A stretch of 64,000 nt of DNA from Agrypnia vestita (GCA_016648135.1 JADDOH010002604.1:1-64000), one strand, 5' to 3'; shown: positions 1-12,591, counted from the stretch's first letter. Translations and numbers: made by a program. Notes: generated by a model from the sequence alone, not told the origin.

Positions 1-145
1 CTTCTTGATCGTTGCCACGAGTCTACTTGCCAAGTTTCAGCTCGATTGGATCACGGGAAAAGGGTCAAAAATCGATCCAAAGTTTTTTTTGACGGCAAGC
101 CGGCAAGCAAGCAGACGCCATGAATTAAAAGAAAGGGAGTAAAAA
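1..145 (+). repeat. ACTCCCTTTC-family element, copy 1 (3' part)
   Basis: The right end of the most abundant repeat in the window, cut by the window edge. It has the family's conserved interior (TTTCAGCTCGATTGGATCAC, then AAAGGGTCAAAAATCGATCC) and ends GAAAGGGAGTAAAAA, the inverse of the family's left end TTTTTATTATACTCCCTTTC. It has no coding capacity. Other copies start near 1513, 8787, 13480, 20451, 25119, 42101 and 45371 (+) and 11985 (-). Class unknown; a non-autonomous TIR DNA element is my inference. Confidence 0.85.
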
Positions 146-589
146 TGATCTTGTTTTAATATATACATTGAGATTAATAAGATTTTCAATAAAATAAAAG
201 TATAAAATTGTGCAATCCGCCATTTTAACTGAAACACCAGTCAGAGCAAATGACGTCACGCCTCAGTACCCATCACCGTGTCTTTGAATCGTTGCCATAG
301 ACACAATGCAATATTTACTGAGGCTTAACGTCACGTAAACGAAATGACAGCTGCGAGCGTTTTTGCGCGAAATTAAAAATATGCAAATGAAAATGCAATT
401 ATTTGCGTAAAAACTTAATTTATTATTGAAATAATGTTATTTTCGGTAATAGTAGACGTATACCTACAATATAGAATGCTATTTCAAAATCTGTCATCAT
501 GCCTATCAAACAAAATAATTAAATAAATACCTACACATTCATGAAAGTTTTCGGAGCTTTCGAGAACATGTTTAACTAACTAAAAAACT
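146..589. other. No recognisable gene or repeat
   Basis: AT-rich DNA. I see no exon, RNA gene or clear repeat boundary. Confidence 0.5.
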
Positions 590-790
590 AACTATCGTGC
601 CGTTTCCAGAGGGGTAGGCAGATAGGATAAAATGCCACACTCTTTTATCCTGGCACACCACTTTAGGATCGTCCACTTTCATACATCTTCTCATACACGC
701 TCTTCGATCGTTAAAGCTTCTAACAGGGCCATCCTCCAACATTCGATTTATCTGGTCATGCCAAGTCTTAACATTTTTAACTCGCCCGTA
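590..790 (-). repeat. LINE-A tail fragment (C-terminus of reverse-transcriptase ORF)
   Basis: Read on the minus strand, this gives the end of a non-LTR retrotransposon ORF: a DQINRMLEDGPVRSF-like stretch, then KVDD and the HFILSAYPSGNG-like ending. The same tail recurs at 8155-8375, 17330-18006, 40970-41215 and 51490-51625 (-) and at 32210-32400 and 48985-49730 (+). The copy is a short 5'-truncated relic. Confidence 0.75.
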
Positions 791-1512
791 AATTAGCGAT
801 ATTCGTATTTTTTGAATTGCCTTTATTTCTTTGCCTGCTGATAAAATTTGCTACGACCTCTGAATGGAGTTTAAATGAGAGTAATATAAACACAAACAAA
901 ATCAATATTTTTCTCGATAGAAAATTTTAATTTGATATCATTGTCATGACAACATTTAAAATGATGCAATGCCGAAGAATGTCAAACATCAACACAGGAT
1001 GTGTACAGTTGATGTGAACTGTATAAACATGTGCAAATGTATTTTTACAAAATTTGTCACTATCCAAACAAGGCATTCCGGTGTCATGTGAATAACATTA
1101 AGGAACACAACTGCATATTTATGATGCCAAAATGACACACCTTCGATAATACGACGGAGTTGGCAAACTCTGTTGCATTTTCTTTCATTACAAAACTGTT
1201 GCGCCTGCTACTTCCATCATGTAATACACCTACAACTTTGAAATAACCAATTATCTGCCAAAAAAAACAAGACGCCATGCCCGCATGTTCCATATTTTCC
1301 AACAAGGTAAAAGATTTCGAAAAATCCTTAAAAATAAATAATTTGCGATATTAACAAGAAAATTTTACGATATTTTAATATGTAGGTATGTTCTAAGAAC
1401 ACAGTTACTTACTGGATTTTGTTCCCAGAGGGATAATTAATTAATTAAGTTAAATTAAAGTCTCACAGGGAAAAAATATTGATGTATCATTACCAGCTGC
1501 TTAAATAAAAAA
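791..1512. other. Mostly unassigned DNA with one repeat fragment
   Basis: AT-rich, no gene seen. Positions 1384-1450 carry a fragment (TTCTAAGAACACAGTTACTT, then GGATTTTGTTCCCAGAGGG) of the repeat also found near 14735-14912, 18580-18650, 32655-32710 and 38050-38105. Confidence 0.5.
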
Positions 1513-1818
1513 CTAACCCATAAAAAACCAAGATTTTATTATACTCCCTTTTGTCTACTGCACGCGTCAGGGTCATTACTCAATTATATTGATTCCAATT
1601 TGAAAAAACCATTAAAATTTCGAAAAATCCCAAATTACACTGTAATTATTACATTTTTTTAATCGAAAATCTGTTAGATCATTTTTATCGTTGTCACGAG
1701 TCTGCCTGCAAAGTTTCAGCTGGATTGGATTACGGAAAAAGGGTTAAAAGTCTATCCAAAGTTTTTCCGGCAGACCACAAACCGCAGACGCTACAAGTTA
1801 AAAGAAAGGGAGTAAAAA
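1513..1818 (+). repeat. ACTCCCTTTC-family element, copy 2 (short form)
   Basis: Starts with the family leader CTAACCCATAAAAAACCAAG, has the ACTCCCTTTT terminal motif, and ends AGAAAGGGAGTAAAAA. The middle carries a degenerate form of the ACGCGTCGGG block shared with the copies at 20451, 25119 and 45371. No coding potential. Confidence 0.85.
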
Positions 1819-2584
1819 TAAAATTTATATTTCTTCCTTCAATCAAAAAGAATTCAAATATCAGGTGAAGCCCAGAAATGCTGTTTTTTTATAAAATCAA
1901 AGAAAGAATATAAATTTTAAATACTGCAATAATAATTATTATTTAGAAAATTCCGTTGCGGTATTTCAATAAATGCCCTTAGATCAAAGCGAGAAAAGTT
2001 CACCCCCAATCACGGGGGTCGTGGCGGGGCGCAGGGCGGAGCGTGATTCAGGGGGATGGACACAAAGCAGTCATTTATTTAAGGCACCATCGTCAGGATT
2101 GGAGTAGAACAATTGAGGAACATCATTTATATCAGCCAGTTCTCCAAGCCGCAAAAGTCACAAAATAATTTTTCAATTGGACAATGCTGTGAATTATACC
2201 GATTTTCCTAGGGTATTTTTGTTCACGTATTATAAAAAATCATTAAGTACTATATTTTATTTATTTTTTTACACAGGACGTGAAAATTTTATTTTAATTA
2301 AAAATATGTGATAATAATAAAACGGTTTTACGATCTATTACAAATGCTTACAGCATAATTAAATATGTAAATATAAAATAATCAATAAAATGCAAAATTA
2401 ATATGTTAATTAGAATCTGTTTTTTTTTTACACGATTTTATTTAACTTTACGTGTCTGTTTAATTGTCTTCAAATTCAATTATGAAATTTCAACAACTTT
2501 CCGACTAGCAAGAGCTCTGAATTTTGGATTGAATATTTGGAATCCTATCTCACACACCCAAGTTTGCATACTGCGTTACTGTTA
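1819..2584. other. No recognisable gene
   Basis: AT-rich unassigned DNA. A small GC-rich patch at about 2000-2060 includes the palindrome CCCCCAATCACGGGGG, with no other supporting feature. Confidence 0.4.
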
Positions 2585-3356
2585 GTGACGCTCACTGTTA
2601 CATTTAACGTGTTTCTATATAACTGGACTTGAAGCCATTCGCCTTCATTTCAATAATTATATTTAATATCTTTTATTGTTCTTTCTGAGTTTTAAAATGA
2701 AATTTTCTCGTTTCTCTGTTTTAACATTGTAACGAAATGGCAAAAAAGATTACGTACACAATCCCTCGTAATATGTCAATAACGACAATAACATCCAAAC
2801 CTCTAGCACTTTCCACTACATTCTAGAACACACTACCACGCACTAGAATCAGCAATATCATTTGAGGAACACCTGGAAAAGCCTGAAAAAAAAAGCGACG
2901 AGAAACTTCTCCTAAACACTAAACAAATCTAGGAGATTCGATAATCCGGTTTTTGGATATAAATAGCGCGGATTTAGGCCGCCATCTAAGTTGTCGTATT
3001 TGAAATTCGAAGTACGCGCGAGCAACGGGACGATGCCAGTGTGGCTAGTCGTCGATAAATAAAGCAAATAATCGAGCGAAGTACTCAATTGGCGAAATAA
3101 ATAAATGCGATAAATACTACGAACGAAATTGAACGGAATGTTCGAGTGAATGTTAAATACGTGAAAATTACCCATCGATAATAAAATGTTCATATACGAG
3201 TGACATATTGCGAAATAGTGTATATTAAAGAATAGCGTTCATTTTAATTCGAGTTTAGCGACTTCTCAATTTATTAAAATACTGAATTGCTAATTTGTAA
3301 ATCGCTAATTAATTTCCAGGGTTTTCATTCATTCCTTCCCTAGCTACGAAACGTGA
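2585..3356 (+). mobile_element. Possible solo LTR
   Basis: This segment has the layout of a retrotransposon LTR: a TATA box (TATAAATA, 2958-2965) followed about 100 bp later by AATAAA (3058-3063), with no ORF. The presumed right end reads CGTGACAATATT, the same terminal string as the minus-strand LTR-like segment at 9525-9960. The left boundary (around TGTTAGTGACGC, 2580) is a guess and I found no target duplication. It could instead be an ordinary core promoter. Confidence 0.35.
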
Positions 3357-3407
3357 CAATATTATTTAATTTTTCACATAAACTTAGCACTTCAATGCTA
3401 CCGGGCT

Positions 3408-3470
3408 TAACCTAAATACTAACCTAACCTAACCTAACCTAACCTAAATACTAACCTAAACTAAGCTTTA
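3408..3470. repeat. (CCTAA)n telomere-like tract
   Basis: Several head-to-tail CCTAA units (about 3413-3446) with degenerate copies after them. This is the complement of the common insect telomere unit TTAGG. Interstitial tracts like this are frequent in insect genomes. Similar tracts lie at 31930-32030 and 63472-63494. Confidence 0.8.
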
Positions 3471-3704
3471 CTTCTAGGTCTTAGGCTTTAGTATCTTCTT
3501 TACTTCTGGGTCTTGTGGGAGTATCTAAGTACGTTAAGGAACCTCGTGATTAAATGATAAATTATTTATAGATAAAATTAAAGATTTATATATGAGTTAT
3601 AGATGTCGTATGAAGTAGATCCTAAATGTTACTAACGCCGTAAATCAGTTCTTTTAAAACCTGTTTTCCAGATTTTCCACAGATTAAGTTAAAAATGAAT
3701 AAGT

Positions 3705-3888
3705 GGCGGCCCTCGTAGCTCAGTGAGTATGACACTGGCTTCTCACACCGAGGGTTCCGGTTTCGATTCCCGGTGAGGTCACAATTAATCTATGTGATTT
3801 AGTCAAGCTTGGGTATTTTGTACTGTGTTTCGCTTCTGTAATTGGACCTCTTAGCCTGAAGCGTAAATAAAATAAATAAAATATTGCA
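3705..3888 (+). repeat. tRNA-derived SINE (family 2)
   Basis: The head has a pol III A box (GTAGCTCAGTGAGTATGAC) and a B box (GGTTTCGATTCCC), followed by a tRNA-unrelated body and a tail of AAATAAAATAAATAAAATA. It cannot fold as a functional tRNA: the anticodon arm is degenerate and the sequence runs on past the acceptor position. One copy in the window. Confidence 0.7.
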
Positions 3889-4039
3889 ATATTATAAATA
3901 GTCGTATCACATGGAATGATAAAAATGTTCCTAGCCCCGTGCGATGCCGGTGCATTGGCCGATAGTACATAACAATGACTCGCACAAATTATTAATATTC
4001 TTTCTTTGATAAAATTTAATCCATCAATGCTCAATTTTT

Positions 4040-4640
4040 TTTAAAAAATCTATTGTTTGTTTGTGTATTGTTTGTATATATTTTTTATTTAGTTGTAAAA
4101 AGTGCACATTTGCTAGTAATTAAAACATAAATTAACATAGCACTTAAACATAAATATTCGCAAAACATACATCAACATAAATAATCATAATTACTAACAC
4201 ATTTTCACGTCTGGCACAAAGTAAAGGAGACTTTAAAAAAAACATGAAACAACACTTAACTTACGAAAAATAGTGAGACTATTTACGTTCTTCACATTTG
4301 CTGGCAGACCATTGAACAATTTAAGACCTTCATAGTATTCTGTGTTCCTGCCCGTTTTGTTTGCGGAAGCCTAGAATCCCCCCTAGTTCTCGTAGGATAA
4401 CTGTGGACCTCGAAATTGTATTTCATATTTTTTTACGTATATAATGGAACTAATCGTTTTTTTTTTATATTGTATAACAAGACTAGGACATTTTGTATTA
4501 TTTGTTGCCTAATTGCCATTACCTTTTACCACATCGCTAATTCTTGTATATTTGTTACATCTTAAGACAGTTCTCATTTGCTCTGTTTTGAATTTTTCCT
4601 TCTCAGTTTCATTTTTCAAAAATAGTATTGTTGAAAAGTA
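4040..4640 (-). pseudogene. LINE C-terminal ORF relic
   Basis: On the minus strand about 4270-4430 reads as a non-LTR retrotransposon C-terminus in two frames: VHSYPTRTRGDSRLPQTKR in one, then EYYEGLKLFNGLPANVKN after a frameshift. The pattern HSYPTR...R...P...GLKLFNGLP is the usual end of jockey/CR1-type reverse-transcriptase ORFs. The boundaries beyond the homologous core are approximate. Confidence 0.6.
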
Positions 4641-5560
4641 AATAATATGCGGAATTACATCACAATGGAATTATATACTAATTGTGACGTTTTTAGGTAA
4701 AGTTTCTTTCTTATTCTGCCTAAAAAAACGATTTTTTTACCATTTTCTTTGTAATCATTAAAATAATATATTTGTCGAATTTCAGTTTATTATGTTTCAA
4801 GGAGAAATTAACAATCCGACTATATTATTTTATTTTTTTGCTTTATAATAAAACAGAAGGGATTCACGTGGAAAATAATATTTATTTAAAGGCGTTAATG
4901 GTAGTGATAAATTATACCAAAAATGTAAAATACCAAATAAAATGCTGGATTAGAAATATGGGAAAACGCAAAATTTGTACACTCACCAAAACACATTAAT
5001 ATATTTTCTAATCACTGTATTTGTTCTTCATCAATAATATACAGTATATTTGTAAAAAAATACTAAATTCTACAACTAACTGTAAAATATGTCTGTCTCA
5101 ATACTACAACCAAAATTGATTATTCCTCCTTGTATACATATAAAACTAAAATAAATAAATATACTATAACAATCAAAGTTTAGAAAAAAGTATGTACAAT
5201 TTGTTATAATTAGCGGTCGCATGACTAATATTTCTAAAAGGTCTACACAAGAGTAAGAATATTTTTTTTAAACAGCGCTTTATTAATTATCCAAACATAT
5301 TATACCCTATCCCCAAATAATAATTATTTCGAGTGTCTGTCCGTAACTTTATTTAATTTTTTTTCTGCGCGCAATTATATTCTTGTCGTTTAATTTTTAC
5401 GTTACAAAGTTTGGTTGGAAATGTGTCAAACCCGAACGCACACACGGTGGCGTATTATCTATATTATGATTTTTTCAAAAACGCAGTATACCGCGCGTGA
5501 TTTTGCCATATCCAGTTTCAAAAAATAACCAAATCATACGAAAAGTAGTAGGCAGTGGGC
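4641..5560. other. No recognisable gene
   Basis: AT-rich DNA. The ORFs present are short, low in complexity and resemble nothing I know. Confidence 0.4.
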
Positions 5561-5564
5561 CACA

Positions 5565-5695
5565 GTTAATCACAGACACTAATAGCCGCGAGGCAGCCAC
5601 TATCAGACGCGCAGCGACCAGTACAGCCGATAGCCAATTGCAGACGCTAATGGTCGCGTAGCGGACAGTAATAGCCGCCCAGCGGCCACTGCTTA
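5565..5695. repeat. Degenerate GC-rich tandem motif array
   Basis: Imperfect repeats of an AATAGCCGC...AGCGGCCAC-type motif, with interspersed CAGACGC and GCGACCAGT variants. GC content is far above the flanks. Origin unknown. Confidence 0.45.
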
Positions 5696-5924
5696 TTGCT
5701 TAACTGCTGGCAATATAATAATGAGGTATAAAAAGCAAAAAAGCAAGATGGATATGTATTACGTTTAATACGGGTAATATCCATCACTAACGTTGTCAAG
5801 ACGCTCCACTACACTAGTCGCTGTTCTCACATATTTAACTGGAGGCCGATATCATTCTGTCTGTCCCTCCGTAACGTCCGTTATTTCGTTCGAATTCACG
5901 GCTAAAAAAACAAATTAAATGGCC

Positions 5925-6008
5925 TGAGACAGGGCTTGAACCCCCGGCCACCAAACCCAAATCGGCCGCTTCACGCATATTGCTACGGCCGCCTCTCCGT
6001 GGACCGCC
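5925..6008 (-). repeat. tRNA-derived SINE head (family 3)
   Basis: The minus strand has a B-box match GGGGGTTCAAGCCCTG and, about 45 bp upstream, an A-box-like GGCGGCCGTAGCAATATGCG. The spacing fits a tRNA-like head. The body cannot be delimited. Confidence 0.4.
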
Positions 6009-7079
6009 AAAGAGATACTATAAATGTATACTAGGGCTTGGCAATGACGCGAACCAATGTTCCGTCATTTTTGACGGGTTTCAGCTGGTATATATATAAT
6101 AAAAGTACCTACATCATTTTTGACGGCTATAGTTATTATTTATTATAATAGACTAGGGAATACGGAACAAATTCATATAATTTCAAGAATGGCGCCTTTA
6201 ATCTTTAAAAAAATATCTCGAATGTCCTCACGTTATTTCATTGAGTCTAGTATTTTTTTTTTTGATATTGTACGAGTACTTCTGTGTGTGTTATTTCTGT
6301 ACATAAATAAGTGGAACTCCTCACACTCCCGAAGGTTTAGATAATTTCAGGCCCAGATCACGTAGGCGGACTGGCCTTGTACCCACCCCTAGAGGCCTCA
6401 ACAGCGCGGGCCAAAACACAAAAATACAAACCCCCAAACAATAGCAGGAAATGCGACGAAAGGTGTAAAACATCACCTCACAATGTTTTGATTCACAATA
6501 ATTCTAAAAATATCGATTACCAGGTGCCCGGCACCTTGCCGAAGTTCTTGAAGCGAAGAGGACCATTCGAAGAAACAAAAATATTTAATATTTTATAAAA
6601 GGTCCAACGTCTAGTTGTGGCGTTGAATTCAATGTTGAGATTATGATGTTCCTTTTTTACGTATCGCTTTAAATTTGTTCGAGGTTTGTTCAGCCCGTTG
6701 AAGTTGTCTTTTCAGTCCTTATAGGGAAGTCACCGGGTCTGTGAACCTCTCAATCTTTTTCGTTTGATTTTTTTTCCATTCTGTCTCAGTGGGTTCCATT
6801 GTCGAGCCGTCATACGCCGAGGCGGGACTGCTTCGAACTCAATTACGGCCGCATTGTTGGAATATCTAGTGCGGGCGCCACGATGGTGCGGTGAGATACG
6901 GCCAGAGCTAGATGATCCTCTATCGACACGGAAACCGATATAATGGAACTAGGTACTGGAAAGGCTTATTTTTATGTGTAGGCTAGCTGTAACCCGTCAA
7001 AATGTAAAAAAAAAAACGGAATTCTGATACCAATGCTGGCAGAAGAGGAACAAAAGTAGACTGATGTAGTGGAAATGAA
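6009..7079. other. Unassigned DNA with dispersed-repeat scraps
   Basis: Fragments of the AGCTGTAACCCGTCAAAAAT family (clearer at 20127 and 42623) lie near 6055-6130 and 6965-7010. No gene seen. Confidence 0.4.
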
Positions 7080-7440
7080 ATCACTGTGTGGCAAATCCAT
7101 TTATGATAGAGCTAAAAATTATCAAATTAGGAAAGAATGTAAAGCTGATCCTAGCATATGTTCGATCTTTATGAACAGGACCAGAGGAAACCAAACACAT
7201 ACCAACCTTCTCCAACACCTTTCCATAGTGCACGCTCTATAAAATCTTGTATGTTGACACAATATTGCGTGATGTAGGAACATTGAATTTTAACTGCTTG
7301 ACTGTTGTGACCTTTGTGTGTACGTGACGGTACAAATCTTCAGATAAGGAACAGAATGAACCAGAAGAACATTGTAAGACGTAGCGCTCTTCTGATAGGG
7401 AGGAACCAGTCATCCTACATGGATCCGGAGGAAATCAAGG
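7080..7440 (+). pseudogene. Possible BED-zinc-finger transposase fragment
   Basis: The reading frame from 7077 gives about 56 residues ending TNLLQHLSIVH, which resembles the NL..HL...H end of BED-type zinc fingers found in hAT transposases. The two cysteines upstream (C-x5-C) are not well spaced. A second short frame follows (7314-7440) and ends at a GTGAGA donor-like site. Weak evidence. Confidence 0.25.
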
Positions 7441-7684
7441 TGAGAACGTGCATCCTTTCATTGATCATTGACCTCTTCATAAACCTTTACCAAATTCATT
7501 TCCCAATAACTTCTCCATTCCACAATCAAATAAGAATTTAAAATGGGTCACTCTAAAAATTCTTTTCCCAATTATCAAAATTTTCTTCTTGTTGTGTTGG
7601 TATACTTGTCTCTGACGTATCGTGACATTGGTAATCATACTAATCATACTGAATGCTTCCTTTATTGTAGAATGTCGAAAATGT

Positions 7685-8130
7685 TAAAACTTATTTATTT
7701 AACGCCGTTATGGACTTTTACAAAATATATAAAATAAAAAATCACATAAAACAGATATGCAGGTAAAAAGATTTAAGTTCAAGGTTACATTTACAAGTAA
7801 AAATCACAAAAGACAGATAGTTATAACGATTATAACATTAAGAGGATAAAGTACATATAAAGTACAGGATAAAGTAGGTATAAATAGATTTGAAGTATTA
7901 AAAACAGAAGTGAAAAAGAGAAGTTTAAACAGAAAGAAGAAATAGAAAATTTTATTAATCCTTTACCATTTAGTTAATATGTAAAGAATTGTTTCAATTT
8001 AATCCTATACACAGTTATACTATCAGCAAAAATATAGACCACCTCCGCGTGTTCATTTCCTAATCCTGTAGTCCTGGGGACTATGGAAAATATGGAACAA
8101 AAATTACAAAATTTCTGGCCAAAGACAGCA
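7685..8130 (-). repeat. LINE-B 3' end (RNase H-like tail plus 3'UTR), copy 1
   Basis: The minus strand reads LGNEHAEVVYIFADSITVYR, close to the GNE.AD..A block at the end of RNase H domains in non-LTR elements. A long AT-rich 3'UTR follows, ending in the family's TTTTGTAAAAGTCCATAACG and an AAATAAAT tail. A plus-strand copy lies at 31110-31510 and shares both the coding scrap and the 3' end. Confidence 0.65.
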
Positions 8131-8154
8131 CCATTGATACCAGTATACTTTAAC

Positions 8155-8375
8155 ACGGCCATCCTCTAATATTTTGTTTATCTGATCACGCCAGGTTTTT
8201 CGCAAATATCCCTTTATTTCTCTCAAAACTCGCCTCATATATCTTCATTAATATCCACTCTTCTCTAGTACTTTCCGCAAGTCAAAACCATCTCAGAGAT
8301 GCTTTCTTTATTATATGGACTACTATGCTACAGCCAGCATTACATTGGCCCCTAATTCATTGATTTTTCCGTCTA
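8155..8375 (-). repeat. LINE-A tail fragment
   Basis: Minus-strand match to the LINE-A tail (DQINKILEDG-like, then the part corresponding to 49330-49600). It sits directly beside the LINE-B end, with no gene between. Confidence 0.65.
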
Positions 8376-8786
8376 TCGTACATTGATTTATAATACATCG
8401 TAATAACACCGCATTCAACCAGAGATACCAACTAATTTATAAGTAAATAAACCTTCATTGTAGCTAACTCTAATCCTCAGCATTTCCATTGAGCTTAATG
8501 CGAAATTTCCTCCATTAAAATTACGTTAGTAGCTCCTTTCAAACATCATCTGCTTCTGTTTGTTGTACACTCAATTAGTGACGGAAAATTAATGGACAGG
8601 TAGCTACTGATCCAGCGCCAACTGAAAAACAGGGTCGGCCCATCAATGTCATACCTTTCTACCTTCTGTTCGGGCCATTACCGTCGCTGTCAACTGTGGA
8701 GGTATCAGTGCCAATGTTTTAGGGACTGCCTATGAAGGGGAGCACGCAATAACGCTTCAGTGGATAAAATGCACAGCAATAAAAAA

Positions 8787-9447
8787 GTAACCCATAAAAA
8801 CCAAGTTTTTACTATCCTCCCTTTCTTTGTAAAATATAACAATAATTAAAGACGAATTAAAACATATAACATAACACAGGAATTTAGTATATTTCTAAAA
8901 TGTCAGATGTTTTGAGATGTAAAGATTTTGATAGATTCAATTATCATCAATATCGTATCTTATAAATTTCCAGCGTCAAATGATTTAGTCAGAATCGGAT
9001 TTGAGTAATGTAGAATCCTTCAAAACTAAGCAGAAATCTAAAAGAAATAAATGATTATTTGATTTCTTCCCAAAATACCCAATTTGCTGTCATCTGTGAA
9101 CCAATTGTTATAAATTTTCGAAATTCGTAGTCATCTACCTATTATACCGACGGAGTAATTCAAATTTTAAATATTCCGTGGCGTCGTCGTTCGGCCGCTG
9201 ATGGTAGTAATCAAACATTTGTTTTGTTTCCAATTTTAAAAAACCATTAAAATTTCTAAAAATCCAAAATTATACTATAATTATTACATTTTTTTAACGA
9301 AAATCCGATATATCTCCTTGATCGTCGCCACGAGTCTGCTTGCAAAGTTTCAGCTCGATTGGATAACAGGAAAGGGGTTAAAAATCGATTCAAAGTTTTT
9401 GCGTCAAGCAAGCAGACGCTACGAGTTAAATGAAAGGAAATAAAAAA
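8787..9447 (+). repeat. ACTCCCTTTC-family element, copy 3 (long form)
   Basis: Leader GTAACCCATAAAAACCAAG, then a long interior (TATAACA...AAAGACGAATTAAAACATA) shared with copies 5 and 8, then the common right half. The last motif is mutated to GAAAGGAAATAAAAA. Confidence 0.85.
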
Positions 9448-9524
9448 GCGGGAAATATGAATATATATAAAAAAATGATTCCTTAAATTGTCCTTCAACA
9501 AAAACGGCCCAGCTACTATAAATA

Positions 9525-9960
9525 TTGTCACGGGGCATGACTTTGGAAGGCAAATGAAAACACGGGAAATTAATTTTGTTTATTTATTACCAAAGAAAGT
9601 CAGTGAACACGAGTTAAACTACAGTAGTAATTTTACAGTCGCTAATGTCTTCCGAATATTTCACAGACTTGAATTGAACTGTCCCTTAATTCGCAATAAT
9701 TACTGCTTAGATCACATCTGGTAAACTCCGTTCAACTTTTGGCCCCAGTTTATCCTTTCCTTTATTCCGCTAGTTTCGCGTGTTGGAATATCACGAATCA
9801 CACTGTTTTACGCTACGGATGTTGCACTGTTATCATCGCGAACTAAATTGCTCGAGCCCGCGTCGCGTGACTCCTTTTATAGCGAAATTGCTTCCAAAGG
9901 CTTATTCTAGAGGTATCGAGAAGCCTGTGGAAAGTTCTAGATGATTCTAAGTAGTATTCT
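9525..9960 (-). mobile_element. LTR-like segment
   Basis: Read on the minus strand it has a TATA box (CTATAAAAGG, about 9873-9882) and AATAAA about 113 bp downstream (9761-9766), and ends CCCGTGACAATATT. That is a retrotransposon LTR layout. A related fragment lies at 31532-31610 (-), and the 2585-3356 segment ends with the same CGTGACAATATT. No second LTR or gag-pol ORF is present, so a solo LTR is most likely. Confidence 0.45.
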
Positions 9961-11984
9961 AGTGTGAGATAGAAGGCTGAAGAAAAATAAGTTATTATGC
10001 ACAAACTGATAGGTTTACTTATTTTATATCATGAAAAATGTGAATTCCCCCCCAAAGCAAGAGTGAAAACTTTTTTGAGGGGTAATAATGCAAAATAAGA
10101 TTAATTTGTTTAAATTACCTTGTGCAGCCACCCCCATAAATAAAGATAAATTTTACGATATAGCATCAAACCTGATGTACACTACAGTAGGTCAGAAGGT
10201 TCAGGTATTATGACATTTGAGTTCAAGGTACATTGCGTAATGTGCGTATTACGCACTGTACCCACACTAACTCAATTGCGAGCTTATATGAAAAGACCTA
10301 TACCATACGTTAGATGGACATTGTGAATAATTTGACAGACATCGAACCATGAATGCGTACAACAACTAGTTAGGGTTTTTATAAATTCTTTTGTGTATAC
10401 AGTAACTCAAAGTTAGTACATACATATATCAATGTATACAGTATCTTAATTTACACTGTGTCACACATATACAGAACATTGCAGCCATAACGGGTTAAAT
10501 CATTATACTTACACTTGTAATTGAATTATACATTCATTGAAGTTTACCCACCAAACAATTTTGTGAATGATTTATGAAAAAGCATGAAAACAAACAAAAA
10601 AAATAATACGACCGGCGTTCCATTCATTGATTTCAAATTTTATTCTTCCTGAATAAGATGACCGCAAGATTGCAGCTTCAATGATTCCTCAATTTTTGGT
10701 TTATTTAGAATACCTACCTGTCTTTGATCTCAAATCTAAAGTACTTACCTGCCATGCATTGCTACAGGTCGATTTTTTTAGTAATGGCACTGCACAGTCG
10801 GCCACTGAGTTGGTTGCCAGTATTTTTATTTTTATTATATTATAATATAATACCTACATAAATTTGTTTTAAGTTTATTATTATAATATGTATACGGAAT
10901 TAAATAATTACATTTTCATATTAATAACAATGACTCTGCGGATGCTTTTTATCAGCTGAAACGAGTAAGTGGAGAATAAAAATTTTGGCTAAAAGCGAAC
11001 CGTATACTTATTAATAGTGATACAACGAATACTACTTTCACGAATACGAATACGAATATCAAGCCTACTACTATTCGGCGAATACGAATATGAATAATTC
11101 AACAAGGTAATAAATAATACACCACTGTTCTTTTTTACTAAGAGATTTAATAATTAAAATTTACCGCCTGCGGGAAAAAAGAAAATAAAAATGCATCACA
11201 AACATACAAGGACTCGCCAGTCCGGAAAACCACTGCCGGCAGACAACATCCATGGTAGTAAAGCAAACTAATAATGTTACAATTAAAAGCATAAAAAAAT
11301 CAGAAAAACATCTGGTAAAAAGAAGCGGCTGATAATATGCAAAATAAAAAGCATTATTAACAGTATTTTTATTTATTTTTATTTGTTCATGGGAACTAAC
11401 AGTACATATAAAATCAGATTACACGTGATTATTGAAAAGTATAGAGACTATCTTACTAGTTTCCACAGGATTAACATGTTATTAACATGTATTGCATCTA
11501 ATATGAAAATAATGTAGTGTGTAGTTAAAAATTAAAGGAATTTAAAACAATGTTAGAATTCAGAAATCTAAATATGCGCAAACAGTATAAAAAAATTGTA
11601 CACATACGCGCCGTAGAAGTTATACTTCTTTGGAGTGATTGTGATAACTGATATTTGTTAAAAATGTATATTAATACAATAATTTGATATTTAGGAAAAT
11701 TATAAATATAATTGATTACACTTTATTATATTTAAATTATTAATCTTTGTTTTTGAAGTGGTACAAATGTAACTTGGTTTGTGATAGCTAAAATAATGTC
11801 TTTGAATATACATGTCTTTGAATCGACGTCTCACGACCATTTAAAGACATGTGATGAAACGAATCAAAAACGTGTGCATTTTCAAAAAATGTTTACCTTA
11901 TTTTCATATTTTTCAATTTTCGGTTCTGTTTTCAAATGTTCCGAAACTATACAACTTTGATAGCTGCATTAAATGTCGAATGAA
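9961..11984. other. No recognisable gene, about 2 kb
   Basis: AT-rich DNA with low-complexity patches, for example an ACGAAT-rich stretch at 11030-11095. No exon, RNA gene or clear repeat boundary is seen. Confidence 0.4.
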
Positions 11985-12591
11985 CTTTCTTTTAACTCGT
12001 AGCGTCTGCTTGTCGGCTTGTCTGCCGAAAAAACTTCAAAAAGGATTCAATTTTTCAATCAACAAAACAAGGATCAATTTTTAACCCTTTTCCCGTGATC
12101 CAATCGAGCGGAAACCTTGCAGGCAGACTCGTGGCGACGATAAAAATGATTGTTTCTAACAAATTTTCGTCTCAAATTTTTTAATAATTATAGTATAATA
12201 ACTATTGTATTTTGCTATGACTTTGTGGTTATTCATTACGAATATAATTAAACAGGTGATAGTATTTCTTTCGCACCCCCACTATTTACCCCCATTTGGA
12301 CACTTGACATCGAGGTATGAATGTTCATAATTTTGTAAAGTTTAATTAGTATTAAGTATACCCTAACGAAGAAAGGTTGTTTCCAAAACCGGTTGGTTTT
12401 ACCTTAGAATATAAACATGTGTTTGTATATACTCTAAGGGTTTTACTAAAAATTAAATAGTGATAAACAAAGTTAATTCGTTTAATTTGATTTATATATT
12501 GTTTAATTTTCAAGCCCGACGCGTGGAGTAGGCACGAAACCTGTTTCAATGAGAAAGGGAGTATAATAAAAACTTAGTTTTTATGGGTTAG
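11985..12591 (-). repeat. ACTCCCTTTC-family element, copy 4 (inverted, enlarged)
   Basis: The only minus-strand copy. Its 5' leader is at 12542-12591 (GAGAAAGGGAGTATAATAAA on the + strand) and its 3' part at 11985-12190. About 250 bp in the middle (12240-12490) is not in other short copies and looks like an insertion. The last 3' terminal bases are missing. Confidence 0.8.

Noticed and set aside
3711..3785. Candidate tRNA gene (A and B boxes present)
   Set aside because: The anticodon arm does not fold, and the sequence continues into a SINE body with an AAATAAAT tail.
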